In this document: one piece after another, positions 11,980 through 22,979 of the stretch
How the letters are laid out: every line of letters starts with the position of its first letter
How positions within the stretch are numbered: position 1 is the stretch's first letter
Notes under the pieces: model-generated
Told to the model about the DNA's origin: nothing
What the model saw: only the letters and a program-made list of their open reading frames with translations
The model's database searches: none
Translations under genes and position numbers: made by a program
Assembly (NCBI GenBank): GCA_963932465.1
Contig: OZ010787.1
Span: forward strand, 14,434,926 to 14,498,925
Direction: 5' to 3'
DNA length: 64,000 nucleotides
Source of the DNA: Maratus speciosus
Taxonomy: Eukaryota; Arthropoda; Arachnida; Araneae; Salticidae

Positions 11980-13771
11980 CTATTTTAGAATGTCACCCAA
12001 AATGAAACAACACCCACATTAGTTTTTCAAACTCCAGTATGGGCTGTAATATATCTATTTAAGGGTATCAGACCCGTAACAGGTCTTAGATCTCTCCAAA
12101 TTGGATAAAAACTGTTACATATTCATCAACACAGCTTTACGATACCCCGTTTGGGGACAGTGAATACCCAAATTGAATTACAGCTCTGCGGATGAGAGCA
12201 GCGGGCGCTGATTTGGGTAACGACTACTACCCATTCATTTTGATTCTGAAAAATAGCAACGTCACTGCGCGCCATGTTTGATTTCTTCATTTTCGTCTGT
12301 GTTGTGTTTGTGTGGCGTCGTGTTTACGAGTTCGAATTCTTTGGATATTTACGGAACCCTCGCTGTACAATTACTCGATTTATTCGGGTATTTATTGAAT
12401 TGTTTGTTGCTTTATGTTATCTTCATGTTATTTGTATAACTTTTGACCTAACAAATTTGTTTTGTTACATTCCTATTTACACGCGTTCCATTATAAACGA
12501 AAGTGGATTTTAAGAGTTCGCTGCAACATTATTGATTGTCAGCAGAGCCGAAACTAAGGGGGGGGGGGCAGATGGGGTACATTATATAACATTTACAATA
12601 TAAAACAGTATTAAAAGTATACTATAACCTTAAAAACTTATTTTTACTTTTTATTGACTGCGTACTCTTATTTTTGATTTAAGTGACATAGCACAGAGAA
12701 ATAACAAAACTCAAAGATTTTTTTCTTTGTAATTGATCATGAAAAATTTTTGGTTAACTAAATTGTATATATTTTTTATAATTTACTGACTACAGATTTT
12801 TCTTTCTTCTTTAAGAAGTTTTTAATTTAGACAGGTGAAAAAAATTGCCTTCTCCATAAAATATTAAAAATGAATGTTTTAATGCTATTCTATATATAAT
12901 TTTTCATAATTTGTAATATATTTTGTGGGGTTCTTTTCTTTCTTTCTTTTTTTATAGAGCAAAAAAGGATCCAAATGATATATTTGGCATTGTTTTCAAT
13001 GTGTTTATTTTTCATATTTTTTAAGAATGATAATTAAATCATTAAAACCTGTTTTTAGACAAAGATTTGAAGATTAAATGCAATTGTCATAAAAGATTAA
13101 AACATGTAATTATATGAAAATAAGATTAGAGTAAATTATGGAACTCCACAGTTTTTTAAGGTATGATTAACTGTAACTCGGTTACATTGTAAGCATGACG
13201 CAATACCTGAATATTATAATTCACACATAAAATGCCACAAAACCATGCATGAGATAAAAAACAATTATGCTTTCGGTATTCGACATAGCGGTCAAAATCA
13301 TCCCAATTGGTCTTTCTAATGTTAAAAGTAAATTTATAGCTTGTGGTGAGAATAATATTCTATCAATGTTCTAAGAAATGTTTTAACTTTAAAAATGACA
13401 AAAAAAAAAAACAAAAAAAAAACAATAATTAGTGTTTTAATTTTCTTTTAATGTGACAAATTAAAGAAATTATAAAAGCTGGTGGTATACCACCTTTAAT
13501 TTGATCGGTTATCTCATAAGAAAGTCATAATTTTGTTTCAAATCAAGATCTTCATATTTAATTATTTATTATTGGAATCTCATCAAAAATCGAAATTGAG
13601 ATAATTGTTTTATATTTTAAATATGAATAATTTTGGGAGGTATTATTTTAACTTTGAAATTTTAATCTAATCCTTTAATAAAAGCACTAAAATCTATGGA
13701 GCTCTATGTTAATCAACATTTAAAATAAATTCATAAACACTGTATCAATCATTTGGGGGTGTTCAAAATAA
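11980..13771. other. Intergenic DNA with a CpG-richer patch near 12.2 kb
   Basis: Between about 12120 and 12380 the sequence is less AT-rich and has many CG dinucleotides. It includes a 79-codon plus frame (12274-12513) starting MFDFFIFVCVVFVWRR, which is hydrophobic and unlike any family I know. This could be the edge of an unrecognised host transcript or an old repeat. A G-run lies at about 12559. The rest is AT-rich without signals. Confidence 0.35.
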
Positions 13772-13901
13772 CCCTTTAAGACCCGGAACATTTTCATATT
13801 TAAATATTACATTCTTCTGGTTATTAACTTTATACTGACCCTAATGACACTTAAAAAAATAATTAAAAATTTTTTCGTCACCCCCTGGAGCGTGGAGAGT
13901 A

Positions 13902-15256
13902 CCCGCACGAACGTGCGGGTTGGGCTTTTTCTGAGAAAGCCACACCCGCACGATCGTACGGGTTGAGCTTTTCCTGTGAAAGCATTACTTATAAGATGAT
14001 ATGGGAAGTATTGGCTGAAATACTGCAATGGAAATCCTTACTGGCTCTAAAAGCCTAAAAAAAAAGAAAAAAAATTAATATTCGAGATGTACTTATCGAC
14101 TTCGAAAAATTCATATTTTAATTAATTTTATAATGTTTGCCATATTTTTAAAGCTTTTTTATAATACCGGTTTTATTTTTTCTATAAGTCTACAACTTTT
14201 TTAAATTAAAATTTAAGAAATGAAAGACATACCTGCGATTGCGTGAAATCTAGGATGAGGTACAGAAATGAACTTCTTAGCATTCTACTTGTATTGTTTT
14301 TTTATTTTTCTTTTTTCTTTTTATTTGGTTTGGATGTAGAATTTTGGGGAATGAGTTCAGAAGACTTTGATGAAGAAAAATGATACAAAATTCTCATTTC
14401 TTTAGAAATACTTGTAAAATTTTCTTCATCGAGCTCATCTGAACTTGACTATCATTCTAATAAATCTGTTTCAAACGTTTTGTCCGCAACCTCGTCATCA
14501 TCCGAGAGATCACTAAATCCAAAGTCTGATTTATTCATCAATTACAATATTTTTTCTTGTGTGAGAATTCTTTTCGGTTTAGACATCTGAAAAAGTGTTT
14601 TATTTTGCTTTGTTAAAAGTTAACAAAGTATTCCATTAAAAATAATAGTATGTATTAGAAAATTTTATTAATTGAAAAGAAAAAAAAAGTAAAAATTAAT
14701 TGAAAAACAAAAAAGAAAAAAATAATTCATCCATGACAACACCCAAGAAAATAATATGGCATTAATTATATAATAACATGCTTCATTTTTATTCTGGCTG
14801 TCAGCAAAATTATTGAAACAGAAATCAAGATGAACATTCAGAAAGCTCATACCTTTGCTGTAGCACTGACTGACGTAACGCCCAAGTCGCACGATCGTGC
14901 GGGTAACGAAATATTGAGTCCTACGAGCAACATAAATAGTGTATAATTAATGTTTTTTATTATATTACAATTATTTAGACATTAAAGCAAAAATATTTAT
15001 CTAAGCAATTAGAAATCTACTGATAATTACCTTTTTACGACACATAAAATGATGTGCTGTATCCGTTGTACTTGTAAACAAATCTAGTCATGCCGTCTAA
15101 AAGTAAAACATGTACTACAACCGTCATCTGTTGATAAAAAATGATACTTTATTCTTTTTGTAAACCAGAACAATCGCCCGATTCGGTTTTTTATAACATA
15201 CGACTCTTTCAGACACAAACATTTACATGAATGTCTAACCCGCACGATCGTGCGGG
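13902..15256. repeat. Four sub-terminal 18-bp palindromes
   Basis: Copies at 13902-13919, 13945-13962, 14886-14903 and 15239-15256. The last is a perfect palindrome CCCGCACGATCGTGCGGG; the others carry one to three changes. Three are followed by GGTT or GGGT. They lie near both ends of the piggyBac-like element, the arrangement expected of transposase-binding sites. Confidence 0.85.
14400..14586 (-). pseudogene. piggyBac transposase N-terminal remnant
   Basis: Read on the minus strand from an ATG at 14586, the frame begins MSKPKRILTQEKIL, hits a stop, and goes on with DFGFSDLSDDDEVADK, then further stops. A basic start followed by an LSDDD-type acidic stretch is the usual opening of piggyBac transposases. 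The DDD catalytic domain and the C-terminal zinc-binding domain are not present. Non-functional. Confidence 0.75.
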
Positions 15257-15299
15257 TTGAGTCTTAAAGGGATATTACGTACTAAATGTGCCAAGAAAG

Positions 15300-15680
15300 A
15301 TATTTAAATTTCTCCAAATTGGATGTTGAATTCATCCTAAAACTGGTATTTAAAGGCACTCAAATTCAGTATTAATGTGTCCTAAAATATATATTTAGGA
15401 TTGTGCAAAATAGATGCTAGCATGTCCAAATTGGGTGTTAAGTATTCTCCAAAATGGGTAAATAGTAATATTCAGACTGTGTGTTAAGATATCCAAATTG
15501 GATATTAAACAGTGCCTAAAATGGATTCTGAGTGGTGTGCAGAATGTGGCTTAAGATACCCAAAATGTGTATTTAACAGTATCTAAAATGGATACATAGT
15601 GGTAATCAAAACAGGCATGGATCATGACCTAATTTGGTATAAATCCAAATTGGGTAACCTCATATCTAAGAATCTTTCAA
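15300..15680 (+). repeat. Degenerate array of about 30-bp units
   Basis: Words such as CCAAATTGGGTGTTAAG, CCTAAAATGGATTCTGAG, CCCAAAATGTGTATTTAAC and CTAAAATGGATACATAG recur roughly every 30-40 bases. The consensus is close to CCAAAATGGGTATTTAAG. The same kind of word occurs near 12100-12180. The units are strongly diverged, so period and copy number are approximate. Confidence 0.55.
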
Positions 15681-15741
15681 CCCAAATCGTTTTTGTTTTT
15701 TTTACCTATTTTAGGTCTTATTTTTTTCTGTGTATTACATA

Positions 15742-16431
15742 AAGGTGGATCAAATGAGAACAGAACAGTGGTAATAATTTGGTTTATTTTTGCATGAGTG
15801 TGGTGAAACGCTGTGTAGAAGTAGAGCGGGAATAAAATATTCAATTCCTGCTGCGGAAAGGGACTTGCCCTAGGTAGTAACGCATAAGCATATGCGTTGC
15901 AAGTCGGGCAACATTAGCGTCCTGCAGGCAGTCAGTTGTTTGTGTTATTCATCTACGTCTGCGGAATGTTTGAGATTAAAAAGAGCAACACAGTGTTATG
16001 CGTTATTTAGTGGGAGAAGGAGTTAGATTTCACGAAGTGCAACGGTGTATGAAGGCAGTGTATGGAGAACATGCACTGTCATGGACTCGTGTACAGGACG
16101 GACAGAAGTACTTCCACGAGGGAAGCTGGTGAAGTTTTGGTAGGCATTGTTGGTATACCAACCGTATAGCTAGAATCTTTCGCTATATGACTTTCTCACA
16201 TTTGTTTCACTAAAAAAAGGCATCGAAAGGTCCCGTTTCTACCCGGACAGCGAAGGGAATGATAATGTTCGAAACTCGGTTATTATTTCAGCCAAAGGAA
16301 TTCTGTGAGCAAGGTATTAACCGTTTGGCGAAACAGTGGGGCAAGTGCTTCCGTTGCTTTGGAGATTAGGTTTGAAATAAACTATGTCATTTCACTCTGT
16401 GTGTCCTGTTCCGTTTTTATTTGTTCCACCC
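15742..16431 (+). mobile_element. Internally deleted mariner element, 690 bp
   Basis: The ends are AAGGTGGATCAAATGAGAAC and the inverse GTTCCGTTTTTATTTGTTCCACC, with TA on both sides (15740-15741, 16432-16433). It holds both ends of a mariner transposase frame but lacks the catalytic middle. It could have been mobilised only in trans. Confidence 0.85.
15998..16369 (+). pseudogene. mariner transposase, N- and C-terminal fragments
   Basis: From the ATG at 15998 the frame gives MRYLVGEGVRFHEVQRCM, then VYGEHALSWTRV and a KYFHEG segment. This is the HTH_48-type DNA-binding region of mariner transposases. After a break, 16300-16369 encodes FCEQGINRLAKQWGKC and a GD stop, matching the usual GI..L..RW.KC....GDY tail of mariner. 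The DDE/D core between them is deleted. Confidence 0.8.
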
Positions 16432-16432
16432 T

Positions 16433-17640
16433 AACATAATTCTTATTAGAAGACCATCGCTATTACAGTAACGTCTTTCTGCACAATTTGCGATGTTTTG
16501 TTTATCCACAGTTCTTTGTTCATACTTACGCCAGAAGTTTTCTTACGTAAGGTAATTGCAAAACTGGATTTTAAAATTAGGTTTTTGTATATCTAAAGAT
16601 AAAATTGAGTGTATTTTTCCAGTTTTAGACTGCTAAAACTATTCTCAATTATACTAACTTGTTTTTGCATTGTTGGGGGAGAATATGTCAGAAACATATG
16701 TGAAGAAACGAAATGACCTTGGCTTGAAGACTTGAACGGTGCTGTTTCTGATGTTACGAATAAAAATACGACACTCAGAGAAGCTCTTACGTTTGGAGAT
16801 GGATTGAATGAATTTAAAGAAGCTGAAGAAGTAAAAGCTAATAAGGGGGCTAAAAAAAAAAAGAAGCGCATCTATTGATCAGAACAAAAAGCGTAGAAGT
16901 TCTACAAAAAACAAAACCAAAAAAAGAAAAAAAAAAAACAGACAGAATGAAAGAGAACAAACTTGCATTGCTATACGAAGTTTCGGGACAGCAAGAAAAA
17001 TTCGCCAATGAAGAAGTAAAGAAGCTATAGTAAAGCACAGAGGTACTTTTAACCCCTTCGGGACGAGCGCCTTTTACAGTATTTTTAATCTTTTATCACC
17101 AATTTTTCAAAACAGAAATATAAAAAATTACTGGTGGGAATAATCAAGGATTCTGAACATCTTATGCGGCACGTATACGTGAAGCTCGTCCTCAAGAGGT
17201 TAAGGAAAATGCATGAGGAACTTCAGTCAAATGCAAAAAGCGGACAATACCTGCCAATAAAACTAAGGATAGAAATAAACAGAATAATACTGAAACAGAA
17301 GATGAAGAAATTTTATTAATAGACGAATTTAAGTTGGAGGGAAACTTTACTTCTTTGAATTTTGAAACTAACACGGAAGAGACTGCGACTCAGGGTACTG
17401 AAGAAATCCACTGCCAGGAACCTGTATTGGGTAATTTAAAAGCCAATACATTTGTGCTGCTTGATATTCTTGGAGTCACAAGGTTGAAAACGCGTTATTC
17501 ATTCGTTTACGAGATCGACGAAGTTGTCCAAAATGGCTCAAAACTGTCAATTTTGCTAAATCAAAATTTGTTATACTTGACAATGATGAAATATATCATT
17601 GTCAAAGCTGTCCTTACTAAACCCGTGGTATAGAACTTAG
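16433..17640 (+). pseudogene. Coding-like remnant of unknown family
   Basis: Coding-like stretches interrupted by stops occur at about 16716-16880 (lysine/glutamate-rich, ending in a Lys run) and 17134-17633. The latter has a 99-codon frame with the segment ANTFVLLDILGVTR. That segment is faintly like the C-terminal domain of some transposon proteins, where a hydrophobic strand is followed by aromatic residues. At 17049 TTAA is followed by CCCCTTCGGGACGAGCGCC, which looks like one piggyBac-type end, but no partner was found. Family not assigned. Confidence 0.3.
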
Positions 17641-19424
17641 AAAGAAAACTTGCACCTTTCTTTTTGGATAGTGCAAATATGAAGAAAAGTCTTTTTAACC
17701 TGAATTCTCCAAAGTTTGAACCAAAAATGCGGTTTGCGCTTTTGAATATTTCCGGATTTTGGTTGCAGTTGATTCGCACAGTATAGTTTTTTCATAATTT
17801 GTTTTTCAATTCTAAAAAGATCCTTGAATTGAGTGTCGTCAATTTTTAACCTAAGAAATGCCTGCGAAAAGTTATAAATGAGATAAGAAACACCATGATG
17901 AGACAATTTTGAATATGCCACTAATAATACGAAAGCATGATTGCAAAAACGTTAGACCCAGTGCTTACACAAAATAGCGATATTTCATTCCTAATTGCTT
18001 CTACTGCCGAAGACGTGTTTAAAAATAACGCTAGTTTTATGTAGTTATCGGAAACATGAAAAGAGAATTAAAAATAGACACATAAACTCCCTCCAGAAAC
18101 TGCAGTGAAATTTTGGATATAGGTAATAAAAAGAACATATTCAAAGAAACATATTTCAGCTATCAAAAAAAAAAAAAAGGAAAATTGGAAAATGGATGAT
18201 AGATGCATATCTGGTAAAGGAACACAGAAATATGAAATTCTGTTTCTGTTTACTGCTACTGATCTTTAAACCATATTTGATACTGCAAGTCGTTCTAAGC
18301 GAAAGAACTAATTTTTGCCTTTTTTTGCTTAAAAATCCCTAAAATTAAAAAAGGAGCGCGCATGTTATAGATACATACAGTAACCGCTCCTGTGGTCATC
18401 TAATCCTGGCATCATAGAAGCATCATTAGATAGTAGAACACAAATGGCTAAAAGCTCACATACTACAATATATGACCTTTTAACTTTTTGCTGTCAATAG
18501 TTGAACATTAAATTACTATTCAGAATTTCTATCGAAATCATTACTTCGAGACGTATAGGGATTTATCTAGCAGAAAATTTTTTTAACCAGTTAGTAAATA
18601 TATTTATCATAGTATGTACGCATATATGTCAGTGCAGATTTTTTTTTTTTTTTTTTCGTTTAGTGTTATATACTCATGTAAACAAATGTAAATCAATTTT
18701 TTTAATTCTTTCTGCAGATAGGCACACAACAATACAGTACAAATGAGGCAATCGAAAACTATTCTTTAATAGTTTCGTTTAAATAATATCACGATAGTGC
18801 AACTGATAAAAAAAGAATATTAGCCAAAGTGTCAATTATATTGTAACTTAAGCAATAATTTATTTCTGAGAGATCGACCTATGTGAGTGTGGCAATAAAA
18901 CCTATCTAATAGAACTTCATAGTGAACAAACAAAATGTGATGCCTGTGTGAACAAAATGTGATCCCTGCACCACGGGATGAAACAAGAAAAAATTGTGAG
19001 ACATGAGATGTACGTCACAGATATTTTATTTACCTTTCAGAGTGCTTTCCGAGAAAACTTATTCAATCAGTCATTTATCAATCTTTAGCAAATGGCATTT
19101 TTTTAAACAGCTTTAGCATAAGAAACATTAAATTAAGAATTATAAAAACCTTTTCACCCATTGCAAAAGTTTTACATGAATGTACACACAAGAGAATCTG
19201 CTGCCCCCCCCCCCCCCCCATCACTCTCTCTTTTTGTAGTTGATTAGTGTATATTGGTGATGTTTTATTTAAACTAGTTGAACTTAAACAGCAATGTTGT
19301 GCATACATATTTAAGTTTCAATTTGAGAAAATTGAGTAATTTTATGCCCGACAATCACCTTAATTTCCCACTCCACTCCATATGCTTACGTGCCAAACTT
19401 CCGATTTCTTGGGTGCTCTCGTAC
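17641..19424. other. AT-rich intergenic DNA
   Basis: No gene seen. Simple runs: poly-A near 18165, poly-T at 18639-18656, and poly-C at about 19204-19219. Frames here are short and AT-driven. Confidence 0.55.
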
Positions 19425-19880
19425 GTCGCTGTGAGTCGTCTGGCCCGTCCGTCTGTCTGCCTGTTCGCATATAACAGCGCAAAAACTACCAAACCGAATG
19501 GTTTCAAATTTAATATATATAATCGTTGCAGAATTTTGTCGAGTCATTTCAAATTTTATGAAAATCGAATCAAAACTTAAAACTATATTAATACACATTT
19601 TCTTCATTGTATTAAATCCTATCATACGTAATTAATTCAATGATATCACATGATAGGCAATGATTCTAGTTGCCATTGTGATTTCGTCCTACTTAAGATG
19701 GATTTATATTATTTCCGTATTACTGAATTTAATATGCATGTAATTGTAATAAATTTTGTATTTATACATTTTTGCTTAAGAGTGCAACAGCTATTGCACC
19801 AAGATCATAATATTTAGAAAACTAGTTATAGTACGAACGCACCGCATTTGCCACGTTTGACATACAATTTTCACTTGTTT
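19425..19880 (-). repeat. GGTGCGTTC-family repeat, minus copy
   Basis: On the minus strand it begins ACAAGTGAAAATTG, then CAAACGTGGCAAATGCGG and GTGCGTTCGTACTATAAC, and runs to the CAGGCAGACAGACGG-type block at about 19440-19465. Its distal end is truncated or diverged, because the GAACGCACC terminus is not visible. The plus-strand frame 19278-19580 is a shadow of it. Confidence 0.75.
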
Positions 19881-21651
19881 CAAGTAAAATAGACATAATT
19901 TGAAACATATAAATTATGTTGTGAAATGTTTCTTTGTTTGTGGTTATTAACTTTTTACTTAACAAAAAACCTTTTTTAGTTGATTTGAGGTAAAAAAAAA
20001 AAAACCGGAAGGTTGGTATTTAAGCATATTTTATATATGAGCCTGTTAAAATCATAATTGTGCAAGTCATTAATTTTAAAATTGGCTCTCAGTGCATGCC
20101 TATTAATATCAAACTATTAGCAGACTATTGTAAATATTGTAAATAGTATTGTATCAAACTATTACAGACAGAACAGTATAAGTCATAGCTTAAAAAAATC
20201 TATAGCTAAAAATGTGAGATGTTCTACTATATTGGATTGCATTGTGACGTTTCTAGTAAATCATTTGTATTTGAACAGTTTTAAATGACTTTAATCTTGT
20301 CATATGGTTGCGCGGCTGTCGCAGTTTGCCAGAAAGGTTTCTATTTCTAGACCGCTAAAACAATGGAAAGAATAAAATAATTAAAATTATCGTAAACTTG
20401 GGCTTACTTGGACCCTCCAGTAAATAAATAAATAAATAAATAAAAGAGGTAAATAAAATCAAATAATCAATTCTGTTTCTATTTTGTTGAGAGTATTGAG
20501 ATAATTCAACAATCAAATCAATACTAATTTAAAAGATTTTTTGTTTTTATGGGCGAGTCCATAAGGACATCGCCTAACTCCTTGGGTCCGAGTAATTGCA
20601 ATTTATGGTAGGTGAACAAAATTTGATTTGTATTCACAAAAATAGTTTTATGTTTTTCATTACTTTTTGTGTTATGTGATACTTTTCAAAAGTCCGAGCA
20701 TAATCTTATGAATATTTTTTATTATTATTTTGTAATATTAATTATTAATTAATAATGCAAATATTAAAAATTCATAAATAGAAATATGTATCTTTTTTGC
20801 GTCACCATTAAAATTTCCATTGTTGAAAACCCATCCGATATAACTTTTCTTTTACTTCTAAGTATTAGTTGTCAAGTTATCCGTAGATATCTAAAATCGT
20901 CTTCTTTAATAGGCAATACTTAGCCCATTTAATACACTTGGCAGGATTTCCTGCCATAGGCTTCGTATAAGGTCTTTGAATTTTATAAACCGCTTTTTTC
21001 GAATAGTAAACTTTGCCAAATTTTATTAAATTTTTTTCTCATTAACTTATTTAATGACAGAAATTCTGTGATACAATAAGACAAATATTTCTTTTCGAAA
21101 ATATTGGCATTCAAAATCCGTTATCTTTGGCACCTATGAAAATTCTCTGAACAGACGGCTTAAAATTAAGTTGGAAATCTTTTTTCCAGCTATTTCCTGA
21201 ACGCTAAATACAACAAGTAAACGATGTTATGGACTTTCTGTTATTCTCATTTATAAATTTTTCGTTGCATCTTTATTTTAACACTGTTGTGCGGCAATAT
21301 CACGCAATTTTCAAAATGCATTTCTCAATATTGACACAGTCCCCGAACATACTTTAACTCATTTTTAGTTTGTTTTTAAGATAGAGCGATGCAAATCTGT
21401 ATTTATGGTAAATGAAGCATTGCAAATCAAATGAAATAAAGAAATATAGGTCTTTCTGCATTGAGATTTTTAAATTCGTATAAAAATAAATGTATATATG
21501 ACCTCGCAAAAAATTTGATAGAAAAAAGTTTGTAGAAAATCATAAACAAACAAAATTTGGCACAAATTGCTTTATTCTGTGCCTTAATAAAATCATTAAA
21601 AGTAGATGAAAAATATATATGATTTGCATTCACAGTCATAAAGTCATAATA
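19881..21651. other. AT-rich intergenic DNA
   Basis: No gene. An (AAAT)n run at 20418-20445 is the only simple repeat of note. A short less AT-rich patch at 20550-20610 was not identified. Confidence 0.55.
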
Positions 21652-22078
21652 CAGGGTGTCCGAAAATTCCTGGGCACATTTCAAAATTCAATATAAAATC
21701 AAATATTTGTCGTACAGGAGTGCGGTTTGAAATAAAATGTTTCTCAGGATGAAAACTTTTCCTCGAGCGAAATGACGACTACAGTATTGTGTCACATTGT
21801 ATTACAGTATAGTAACAGTATTGTGGGAGTTGTCATTTCTGTATCACAGCGTCAAAATTAATCTGAAAATAAGAAAAAACGCATGTTTAAAAGCAAACAT
21901 ACGGACGCCATATAGTGGCACCATCTATGATAGAAATTTGGAACTAATTATTTTCATTCGCATGAACAAAACTTTTCAACCTGAGAAGCATTTTAGTCCA
22001 AACTGCACTGCTGTACGGCAATTATTTGATTTTATAGTGAATTTTAAAATGTGTCCAGGAATTTTCGGAAACCCCGCA
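21652..22078. mobile_element. Palindromic mariner-type MITE, about 427 bp
   Basis: The left arm starts CAGGGTGTCCGAAAATTCC and the right arm is its reverse complement, ending GGAATTTTCGGAAACCCCG. Similarity between the arms extends for about 130 bases, including TATAAAATCAAATA and TTCTCAGG blocks. TA precedes the left end; the right flank is degenerate. GGGTGTCC ends are common in mariner-like elements. The 94-codon frame inside is a shadow of the arms. Confidence 0.8.
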
Positions 22079-22979
22079 TAACGGTTGCTAATTCCATTTT
22101 ATTTTTTTACGACGGAGTTCGTACTGTCGTTCGATTTTTTGTTTGATGTATTACATGCTAAAACTGAATAAATAAATTCTAAGATTCTTTTCATAAATAT
22201 TCGACAGAATTCTTATCAGAAACTTGTCCTATCTAGTAAAGTTAAATAAATAAAATCTCCATAACTCAAAATGTCATCAACGCGTTCGTTTATTCATTTT
22301 CAAAAACCGGGAAAGAGTTTGTCATGATAGAATTCGACGTAACATCAGTAATCTGTTGCAGCAAGTTTCTAGAACCAATAAAGTTAAGAAAGCTGGGCTA
22401 TCGACTTCAAAAATAATCAATTTTACGATAAAAAAAAAAAAAAAAAGCTGCCTGATGCACAATATATAGATTTACGATAAATCCGTACCCTTTATTGGTG
22501 GCTTTATACCTGAGTGAAAAATAAGCAAGAATACATCAGCGTTTCAGAAATCAATTGTAAGTTTCTAGGGCATATAAATTTGAGATTGATTTTGAAATTT
22601 CAAAGAAATCTATTTTTATTTATCTCAGAAAACTCTTTGGCCAGATACTGAGAGACAATTGAAATTTAGATAGCTATGATACTTTCGTTTTTATTAAATT
22701 GTATCAGGTATTGAATATTTGCTTTATAACTTTTCATGGCTTTTATTTTAAAGTTTCTTTTGTTCATTTCATTTTTATAATTTATTCGGATGATTATCAT
22801 TTTAAAATTGTCATTAAATTGAAGTTATTTAAAAATATTTATGACTATTACGTGAATGTTTCACGTAGCTTCTGCATTTTTTAGATGGGATTATTTAATT
22901 TAATATTTTATTTACTAGTGTGTAATACGCATCTTGTTTTTGAAAGAGAAAAACGAATAAAGCTATATTTGGCATATAA
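22079..22979. other. AT-rich intergenic DNA
   Basis: No gene. A poly-A run is at 22431-22446. The 61-codon frame at 22699-22884 is AT-driven and hydrophobic, with no recognisable motif. Confidence 0.55.

Larger units (their letters stand above)
13772..15271 (-). mobile_element. Decayed piggyBac-like element, 1.5 kb
   Basis: The left end CCCTTTAAGACCC is mirrored by GTCTTAAAGGG ending at 15271. A decayed piggyBac-type transposase start lies on the minus strand inside. The expected TTAA flanks are not intact (ATAA left, ATAT right). Four copies of an 18-bp palindrome of the form CCCGCACGATCGTGCGGG sit in the terminal regions. Most of the transposase is gone. Confidence 0.8.
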
